From the NCBI RefSeq assembly GCF_002118315.1, contig NZ_MTSZ01000005.1, positions 62,001-126,000 on the forward strand: 64,000 nt of DNA, in the 5' to 3' direction. How positions within the stretch are numbered: position 1 is the first letter of the stretch; each line of letters begins with the position of its first letter. A program made the position numbers and the translations under genes. This document shows positions 58,030 to 64,000 of this stretch, piece by piece. Under the pieces are notes generated by a model. It searched no databases and was not told where the DNA came from. It saw nothing but the letters and a program-made list of their open reading frames with translations. Source of the DNA: Kiloniella majae. Its GTDB lineage: Bacteria > Pseudomonadota > Alphaproteobacteria > Kiloniellales > Kiloniellaceae.

Positions 58030-59832
58030 TTAATAAACGCGGGCTTTTGGTGGGAAGGATTGCACTTCATCAGTTAACGGCTCCAGATTAACCGGGCGGT
58101 AATCAAAAGTAACATTCCCGTCTTCATCACACTTGGCCAGTGTGTGTTTCATCCAATTTTCGTCATCACGATCCGGGAAATCCTCACGAGCTTGCGCACC
58201 GCGGCTTTCCTCACGATTTGCGGCACCAGCCATGGTAACACGTGACTGATACATCAGATTGTCAAGTTCCAAAGTCTCAACCAGATCAGAGTTCCAGATC
58301 AACGAACGATCAGTAACATTGATATCGTCGCGCTTGCTCCAGATTGACCCCAGAAGATCAATACCTTGTTTCAGGCTTTCCCCTGTTCTGAACACTGCCG
58401 CATGGTTTTGCATAGCTTTTTGCATTTCCAGGCGAACTTCAGATGTCTTCATTGACCCCTTGGCATAACGGGCTTTATCCAAACGAGCGAGAGAGTTATC
58501 CCCGGCATCCGCTGGAAGCGGAGCCTGTGAAGCCCCAGCCTTCAATGTATCAATACAGTGAAGCGCAGCACCACGACCAAAGACAACCAGATCAAGCAAA
58601 GAGTTTGACCCCAGACGGTTCGCCCCGTGTACAGAAACACATGCAGCCTCACCGATGGCCATCAAACCTGGAACTTCTGTATTCGGATCACCGTTCTTAC
58701 TGGTGACAACATCACCTGTATACTTACAAGGAACACCGCCCATGTTGTAGTGACAGGTTGGAATCACCGGAATCGGTTCTTTGGAAACATCAACACCGGC
58801 AAAGATACTTGCTGATTCAGCAATGCCGGGCAGACGCTCAGCAATAAGATCCGGGTCTAGATGTTCAATGTGCAAATGAATATGGTCATTGCCAGTGCCA
58901 ACACCGCGGCCATCACGAATTTCCATTGTCATGGCGCGACTGACCACATCCCGAGAAGCCAGATCTTTCGCACTCGGGGCATAGCGTTCCATGAAGCGTT
59001 CACCTTCAGAGTTGGTCAAATACCCACCTTCACCGCGAACACCCTCGGTAATCAGGCACCCTGCTCCATAGATTCCAGTTGGATGGAATTGAACAAATTC
59101 CATATCCTGACAATCAAGGCCGGCACGTAAAGCCATACCGTTACCATCACCTGTACAGGTATGAGCACCAGTACAAGAGAAGTACGCACGGCCATAGCCG
59201 CCAGTCGCCAAAATAACTTTCTGCGCACGGAAGCGATGGATCGTACCATCGTCAAGGTTCCACGCGACGACACCACGGCATTCGCCGTTTTCCATGATCA
59301 GATCAATGGCAAAGTATTCGATAAAAAACTCAGCGTGCCGTCGCAGGCTCTGTTGATAGAGCGTGTGCAACATCGCATGACCTGTTCGGTCAGCCGCCGC
59401 ACAGGTACGTTGCGCAATACCTTCGCCAAAGCGGGTTGTCATTCCCCCGAAAGGACGCTGATAGATCTTACCTTCTTCCGTTCGGCTAAAAGGCATCCCG
59501 TAGTGTTCCAGTTCAACAATCGCAGGAACGGCTTCGCGTACCATGTATTCGATTGAATCCTGATCACCCAGCCAGTCAGATCCCTTAACGGTATCGTACA
59601 TGTGCCAGCGCCAGTCGTCTTCGCCCATATTACCAAGAGATGCAGAAATGCCCCCTTGAGCAGCAACGGTGTGACTACGTGTTGGAAAAACCTTGGTGAT
59701 ACAAGCCGTTTTCAGACCTGCTTCTGCCAAGCCCAGCGTCGCACGCAAACCTGCGCCACCGGCCCCGACAACAACCACATCATACGTGTGGTCGATAAAC
59801 TCATATGCTTTGTTTGATGGAGCAGTGTTCAT
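58030..59832 (-). CDS. sdhA: Succinate dehydrogenase flavoprotein subunit
   Basis: 600 aa. FAD start [21 protein letters not shown], the FAD-linking His in [14 protein letters not shown], and the active-site Arg region with [21 protein letters not shown]. It oxidises succinate to fumarate on the cytoplasmic face of the inner membrane. It starts 10 bp after sdhD. Confidence 0.98.
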   Translation of the reverse strand: MNTAPSNKAYEFIDHTYDVVVVGAGGAGLRATLGLAEAGLKTACITKVFPTRSHTVAAQGGISASLGNMGEDDWRWHMYDTVKGSDWLGDQDSIEYMVREAVPAIVELEHYGMPFSRTEEGKIYQRPFGGMTTRFGEGIAQRTCAAADRTGHAMLHTLYQQSLRRHAEFFIEYFAIDLIMENGECRGVVAWNLDDGTIHRFRAQKVILATGGYGRAYFSCTGAHTCTGDGNGMALRAGLDCQDMEFVQFHPTGIYGAGCLITEGVRGEGGYLTNSEGERFMERYAPSAKDLASRDVVSRAMTMEIRDGRGVGTGNDHIHLHIEHLDPDLIAERLPGIAESASIFAGVDVSKEPIPVIPTCHYNMGGVPCKYTGDVVTSKNGDPNTEVPGLMAIGEAACVSVHGANRLGSNSLLDLVVFGRGAALHCIDTLKAGASQAPLPADAGDNSLARLDKARYAKGSMKTSEVRLEMQKAMQNHAAVFRTGESLKQGIDLLGSIWSKRDDINVTDRSLIWNSDLVETLELDNLMYQSRVTMAGAANREESRGAQAREDFPDRDDENWMKHTLAKCDEDGNVTFDYRPVNLEPLTDEVQSFPPKARVY

Positions 59833-59842
59833 CGTTTATTTC

Positions 59843-60223
59843 CTAGCCCCTGAATAGAATCATCAAAATTGAAAGAATACCTGTCAAACCCAAGACAACG
59901 TGGACCGACAGACTCAGGAACAGGGAAAGAACTTTACTCGCCTCTCCATGTACATAGTCTTCTATCACCACCTGCATTCCCTGTTGAGAATGAAGAAGAC
60001 CGACAGAGATCAAAAGAATTAACAATCCCGCGACAACAGGCGATTGTACCCATTCCAGAAACTGCACATAATCAGCCCCGGTCATCAGAGCGACCGAAAA
60101 GACAAACCACAGAACAAGCGGAACAAGAGCCAAGCTGGTCAGGCGTTGAGCCCACCAATGTGAGGAGCCGTCTTTTGCTGACCCTAATCCACGGGCACGA
60201 CCCAAAGGCGTACGTAGCGACAT
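59843..60223 (-). CDS. sdhD: Succinate dehydrogenase membrane anchor subunit
   Basis: 126 aa, three membrane helices: LTSLALVPLVLWFVFSVALM, VAGLLILLISVGLLHSQQGMQ and LSLFLSLSVHVVLGLTGILSI. The HSQQGMQVVIEDYVH segment near the middle fits the haem/quinone region (His). It lies 1 bp after sdhC. Confidence 0.93.
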   Translation of the reverse strand: MSLRTPLGRARGLGSAKDGSSHWWAQRLTSLALVPLVLWFVFSVALMTGADYVQFLEWVQSPVVAGLLILLISVGLLHSQQGMQVVIEDYVHGEASKVLSLFLSLSVHVVLGLTGILSILMILFRG

Positions 60224-60224
60224 A

Positions 60225-60617
60225 TCAAGCTCCTCCTACTGCATAGGCGAGGCCCCAAAGCCCCAAAGTGATAATAACTGTGAACACAATCACAGCCTTA
60301 CCAGATGCATACGCGGTTTCAAGCTCAAGGCCTTTACCCGCATCCCAGTAGAGATGGCGAATGCCGTTACAAAGATGAAAAACGAGAGCAAACGTCCAAC
60401 CGAAAAGAAGCAGTCGGCCGAACCAAGATCCCAAGAAGGATTGTACCAGTTCAAAATATTCCGCGCCGCTTGCTGCCGCAGCAAGCCACCAGATCAGAAC
60501 GATGGAACCCACGGATGTGGCAACGCCCATGATGCGGAATAGAATTGAAAGTACGGAAGTTAATTGAGGACGATACACCTGCAAATGAGGTGAAAGAGGT
60601 CTGTTACCCCTGGACAT
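60225..60617 (-). CDS. sdhC: Succinate dehydrogenase cytochrome b556 subunit
   Basis: 130 aa from the ATG at 60617, with GGGAAAG upstream; a frame start at 60650 would add 11 residues. Family signature RPLSPHLQVYRPQLTSVLSI and the haem-ligand helix VFHLCNGIRHLYWD. Three membrane helices. It is the first gene of the sdhCDAB operon. Confidence 0.95.
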   Translation of the reverse strand: MSRGNRPLSPHLQVYRPQLTSVLSILFRIMGVATSVGSIVLIWWLAAAASGAEYFELVQSFLGSWFGRLLLFGWTFALVFHLCNGIRHLYWDAGKGLELETAYASGKAVIVFTVIITLGLWGLAYAVGGA

Positions 60618-61061
60618 GTTTTCTTTCCCGATATTGCGCACTGGTTCCACTTTTCAACTTCGCGCGCCTTATATTTAGCAGAACCCAAAGATTTGATGAC
60701 GTTAAACCGCAATGCAGCATTAGTCAATGCAAGGCGACCAAAACTCGCTAAAGAACGACCTGACAACAAACAAGTAATTTACAGTGACGATAATTGTGAC
60801 TTTTACTTATTAACATCATCTTAAGACTTAAACGCATCCGAATGCTGCGCCGCACAATTGCATACCAAAGAAGAAATACAGAAATAAAAAATTATCTTCG
60901 TCTTATAAAAACTGATTACTTCCTGGACCAATACCGAATATTTATTCAGACAAAGAAGTGATCTAGTCCAGAAACATTCAACACACACAGTATTTATTGT
61001 TACGATACAATCGTATAGGCCCGAACAAAAACAATAAGTCACTCGTTATTGGGGAGATTTT
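60618..61061. other. Intergenic region upstream of sdhC
   Basis: 444 bp with no supported gene. The MaoC gene at 61062 runs towards it on the same strand, so it must hold the end of that transcript and the sdh promoter. I saw no strong hairpin with a T-run and no riboswitch pattern. Confidence 0.5.
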
Positions 61062-62132
61062 TTATGTTGGCATCAAAACCGTGTAATCAAAATCTAGAAC
61101 GATATCTTCCTGATACCGCCCCTCACTATTCTTCAGGGGGAAGTCTTCGCAGTTGTTATTTTTGGCCGCAATGAGCCGAACTCTCAATGCCCCGACATCA
61201 TCACGTTCCGGAAGCATGATTTTCTCCAAAACTTCACTCCAGGCGTAGACTGTATCCCCCGCAAACATCGGGGCCACGTGGGTTCCCCCGTTAATTGCGA
61301 CGACTTTGAAAGCATTTTCCATACCATTGAAAGATAGCGCCCGAGCAATAGAGATTATATGCCCACCATAGATCAAACGCCGCCCAAAGCGTCCTTGAGA
61401 TTCTGTATGCTGGTTAAAGTGAACCTTGGCTGTGTTCTGATAGAGTCGGGTCGCCATTTGATGCTCGGCCTCTTCGATGGTCATGCCATCAATATGAGCA
61501 ATGCGCTCGCCAATACTGTAATCGCCCCATCTGTAAGCTGATCCAGACAAAGCATAGTCATATCCGGCTAAATTGAGTCCGCCAGTAACAGACAAAGAGT
61601 CTGCAGCAGCATCCAGGCTCAAATCAGGGACAATAACCTCTGGCGCAGGCGCATCAACTTCGCGCTTTCGCACCATAACCCAGCGCGCGTACTGAAGTAC
61701 CATTTCCCCATGCTGATTACGTCCGGTCGAGCGAACATAGACGACACCGGTTTTCCCGTTGGAATTTTCCTTTACACCTATCACTTCACTAACCGTCGAG
61801 ACTGTATCCCCCGGATACAGGGGCACCCCGAAAACACCTTCTGCATACCCAAGGTTTGCCACTGCATTTAACGAGATATCAGCAACGGTCTTTCCAAAGA
61901 CAATATGAAATGCAAGAAAATCATCTACCGGTGCACAATCAAAACCAAGGGATCGCGCAAACTCATCAGAAGACGAAAAGGCAAATCTCGATCCGTAAAG
62001 AGCCGTGTAAAGAGCTTGATCACCAGACGTTATCGTTCTCGGTGTCGCATGCGTAATCACCATACCGGGATAAAAATCTTCGAAAAAATTCCCTTTCCGG
62101 GTTTTATTTTTCATATGATTTTTTGCACTCAT
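61062..62132 (-). CDS. MaoC family hydratase, mesaconyl-CoA hydratase-like
   Basis: 356 aa, two hot-dog (MaoC) halves. The length and the signature GDQALYTALYGSRF, and the ending of the second half (HINFYE-like LIYGGHIISIARALSFNGMEN), are like mesaconyl-CoA hydratase (Mch) of the ethylmalonyl-CoA pathway. The ATG follows GGGGAGA. It lies 17 bp after the CoA lyase gene on the same strand, a pairing seen in alphaproteobacteria that use this pathway or the 3-hydroxypropionate-type reactions. A related role with another CoA ester is possible. Confidence 0.83.
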   Translation of the reverse strand: MSAKNHMKNKTRKGNFFEDFYPGMVITHATPRTITSGDQALYTALYGSRFAFSSSDEFARSLGFDCAPVDDFLAFHIVFGKTVADISLNAVANLGYAEGVFGVPLYPGDTVSTVSEVIGVKENSNGKTGVVYVRSTGRNQHGEMVLQYARWVMVRKREVDAPAPEVIVPDLSLDAAADSLSVTGGLNLAGYDYALSGSAYRWGDYSIGERIAHIDGMTIEEAEHQMATRLYQNTAKVHFNQHTESQGRFGRRLIYGGHIISIARALSFNGMENAFKVVAINGGTHVAPMFAGDTVYAWSEVLEKIMLPERDDVGALRVRLIAAKNNNCEDFPLKNSEGRYQEDIVLDFDYTVLMPT

Positions 62133-62149
62133 GATCTCCCCCTATTCCT

Positions 62150-63034
62150 TTACGACGCACTCTGTTCTAAAGCAATGATTGCATCTGAATAGGCAATCAA
62201 TCTGCGGGCTTCATCTGCGTGAAGGTTTTCGATCAAGCGACCATCAAGGACAACAACGCCCTGCCCTTGTTTTTTCGCCTCTTCAAACGCCGATACGATG
62301 GATCGCGCTTTTTCTATCGCTTCTTTTGAAGGACCAAAGGTGTTGTTCGCAACGGAGATTGTTTTGGGGTGGATCAGTGTTTTGCCATCAAAGCCCAGGG
62401 CCAACCCTTGTACACAAACTTCTGCAAAAGCATCATCGTTGTTAAGATCCAGACAAACCCCGTCAACAATGCCAATACCGTAGGCTCTGGCAGCTAAAAG
62501 ACATAGCCCAAGCGACGTAATCACTGGCAAACGTTCTCGTGTATGTCGAGCCTGTAAATCCTTAACCAGATCTGACGTGCCCATTACAAAGCAGGAAATC
62601 CGCTCGGATGAAGCCGCGATTTCTTTGGCATTCAGCATTCCCAAAGGGGTTTCCATCATGCACATGACAGACATGCTTTCCGGCGCGCCCGACTTATTCA
62701 TCAAATCGACAAGATTAAGCACTTGCCTTTCGTTTTCGACTTTTGGGAGCAGGATCGCATCAGCCGATGTTCGAGAGATCACCTTGATGTCCTCAAGGCC
62801 CCATTCGGAGTCCAACCCGTTCACACGAACAATGATTTCGCGCTTGCCATACCCGCCTTCTTGCAAAGCCTCGACGACCATTTGACGGGCTTCAATTTTT
62901 TTGTCGTCAGTGACAGCATCTTCCAGATCAAAGATCAGCGCATCCGCCATAAGACTTCGCCCTTTTTCCAAGGCTCTGGCTTTCGAACCTGGCATATAAA
63001 GAACAGATCTTCTCGGTCTTGGTGCCGCTACCAT
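62150..63034 (-). CDS. HpcH/HpaI-type CoA lyase (malyl-CoA/beta-methylmalyl-CoA lyase-like)
   Basis: 294 aa TIM barrel of the citrate lyase beta/malyl-CoA lyase family: RRSVLYMPGSKARALEKG, DLEDAVTDDKK, VRVNGLDSEWGLED, METPLGMLNA, and GFDGKTLIHPKTI. Metal ligands are a Glu (MMETP) and an Asp. The length is between CitE and full Mcl (~318). It could be a malyl-CoA lyase or the paralogue that acts as malyl-CoA thioesterase. Together with the hydratase it may interconvert mesaconyl-, methylmalyl-CoA and glyoxylate plus propionyl-CoA. ATG follows GGAG. Confidence 0.84.
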   Translation of the reverse strand: MVAAPRPRRSVLYMPGSKARALEKGRSLMADALIFDLEDAVTDDKKIEARQMVVEALQEGGYGKREIIVRVNGLDSEWGLEDIKVISRTSADAILLPKVENERQVLNLVDLMNKSGAPESMSVMCMMETPLGMLNAKEIAASSERISCFVMGTSDLVKDLQARHTRERLPVITSLGLCLLAARAYGIGIVDGVCLDLNNDDAFAEVCVQGLALGFDGKTLIHPKTISVANNTFGPSKEAIEKARSIVSAFEEAKKQGQGVVVLDGRLIENLHADEARRLIAYSDAIIALEQSAS

Positions 63035-63231
63035 CTTTAACTCCTCTGTCTTGTTCTGCTGTCATTTTAATCCATGCAACACCTTATTGTGCACCGCAGC
63101 ATTTATTGCATAGTTCCATCAAATTGACAGACAAACAAGACTTTTTATTTCCCTTTCTCCTTATCCTATATATCAATAATTACTCGTACTTAGAGAAGAC
63201 ATAACAACACATGTCTTAATCAATTCATCCT

Positions 63232-64000
63232 TCATGCGATGGATCGAACGCGCTGACGCAAAAATATAAGCCCCGCAAAAGCAATCAGAACAAGCGGCAA
63301 TACAGTCACGGCAACCGCCGTCCAACTGAAGCTGGAAATCAAAATCCCAGATCCAAACGACGCTAAAGTAGAGACAAGGGCGATAAGGGTATCATTCGCC
63401 CCCTGAACGACCGATCTTTCACCCGCGCTCAGGTTTTCATTCAGCATGTTGGTTGCCCCGATAAAACCGAAGTTCCATCCAAGTCCTAATAAAATCAGAG
63501 AGAGATAAAAGTTTGTCAGCTCTATACCTGCGATCGCTATCGCAGACGACAAGCAAAGCATCAAAAGGCCGCAGGAAATAATCTTCCCGGAACCAAATCG
63601 GGATATGAGACTTCCGGTAAAGAAACTCGGCGCAAACATGGCAATAACATGCCAGCGAATGACATCTCCTGCCTGCACATCTGTAAAACCGCACCCCACC
63701 ATGGCGAGGGGCGTCGGCGCCATCAACAGAACCATGACACCAAACGAGATTGCAGCGCAGAGAATGGCGGTAAAAACAGCAGGGCGGCGTACAATTTCGC
63801 CAACTGACGTGACTTTTTCATCACCATTCAGTTGGCCAGATCTATTTGTTTCTCGTAATCGCAGCGCAAGAATAGGGAGACTTCCGATAACAGACAACAC
63901 AGTGATCGCCCCATAGGCACCAGCAAAAGGGATCGGTGAGAAAAAGTCTTTACTGTAGATAAAAACTTCTGGCCCGACCAACGCAGCAACCAAGCCAGAT
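63232..64000 (-). CDS. MFS transporter, N-terminus outside window
   Basis: At least 253 residues, open to the window edge, so the start and first membrane segments are missing. The visible part is the C-terminal half of an MFS protein with about seven hydrophobic segments and a central loop (RLRETNRSGQLNGDEKV). The motif NDTLIALVSTLASFGSGILISSF is typical of drug/proton antiporter-like members such as the YfcJ/Bcr group. The substrate cannot be told. It lies 197 bp upstream of the CoA lyase gene on the same strand. Confidence 0.82.
   Translation of the reverse strand, partial: SGLVAALVGPEVFIYSKDFFSPIPFAGAYGAITVLSVIGSLPILALRLRETNRSGQLNGDEKVTSVGEIVRRPAVFTAILCAAISFGVMVLLMAPTPLAMVGCGFTDVQAGDVIRWHVIAMFAPSFFTGSLISRFGSGKIISCGLLMLCLSSAIAIAGIELTNFYLSLILLGLGWNFGFIGATNMLNENLSAGERSVVQGANDTLIALVSTLASFGSGILISSFSWTAVAVTVLPLVLIAFAGLIFLRQRVRSIA

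Noticed and set aside
60821-61042. Small minus-strand open frame upstream of sdhC
   Set aside because: Cys/Phe/Tyr-rich composition from AT-rich non-coding DNA, no ribosome-binding site, no family.

Overview
The window comes from a Gram-negative alphaproteobacterium, probably a marine one. Several gene orders point there: rplU-rpmA-obgE-proB-proA-nadD-rsfS-rlmH, the separate atpHAGDC operon, the DUF484-xerC pair, mdh-sucCD-sucA-odhB, and a CoA-lyase/MaoC pair next to sdhCDAB. The layout resembles Rhodospirillales/Kiloniellales-type genomes; I cannot name a genus from sequence alone. I saw no tRNA, rRNA, CRISPR array, insertion sequence or prophage.

Layout. 1-1059 is the end of a response-regulator/histidine-kinase hybrid. 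1089-6947 is an accessory catabolic patch: two IclR regulators, an AhpD-like protein, a RidA deaminase, an unrecognised TIM-barrel-like protein, a DUF1330 protein and a saccharopine-dehydrogenase-like oxidoreductase. 7233-13588 is housekeeping (ribosomal proteins L21 and L27, Obg, proline synthesis, NAD synthesis, ribosome silencing, 23S rRNA methylation). 13699-21034 holds a solute-binding-like protein, then gpmI-envC-ctpA-(YibQ-like deacetylase)-rppH, which serve glycolysis, cell-wall hydrolysis control and RNA decapping. 21035-23632 has small genes: a tautomerase, a GNAT acetyltransferase, a PhnA-like protein and a TerC membrane protein. 23784-28741 (minus strand) is the F1 part of ATP synthase. 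29156-34055 carries priA, a transaldolase-like aldolase, DUF484 and xerC. 34099-36707 has two MFS transporters.

36884-49703 is mostly the oxoglutarate dehydrogenase/TCA block on the minus strand (mdh, sucC, sucD, sucA, odhB, and lpdA set apart). A plus-strand pair, an XRE-cupin regulator and an alanine:cation symporter, lies between odhB and lpdA. 49915-52363 has a short DksA-like protein, ZapE and an SDR enzyme. 52490-54789 is a plus-strand signalling module: a DUF6494 protein, an exported four-EF-hand protein, an ECF sigma factor, a membrane protein in the anti-sigma position and a membrane-anchored Spy/CnrX-like sensor. It is followed convergently by a three-PAS histidine kinase. 57206-60617 is sdhCDAB (minus strand). 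61062-63034 is a MaoC hydratase and a malyl-CoA-lyase-type enzyme, and the window ends inside an MFS gene.

Points most worth a second look: xerC has no canonical start codon in its frame (an ATA with a good ribosome-binding site is the best candidate); OdhB has a duplicated lipoyl domain plus a partial copy of the E3-binding domain; the EF-hand/ECF/sensor module; the IclR-bounded catabolic patch with an unknown TIM-barrel-like protein; and hairpins placed between genes of the suc operon and before mdh.
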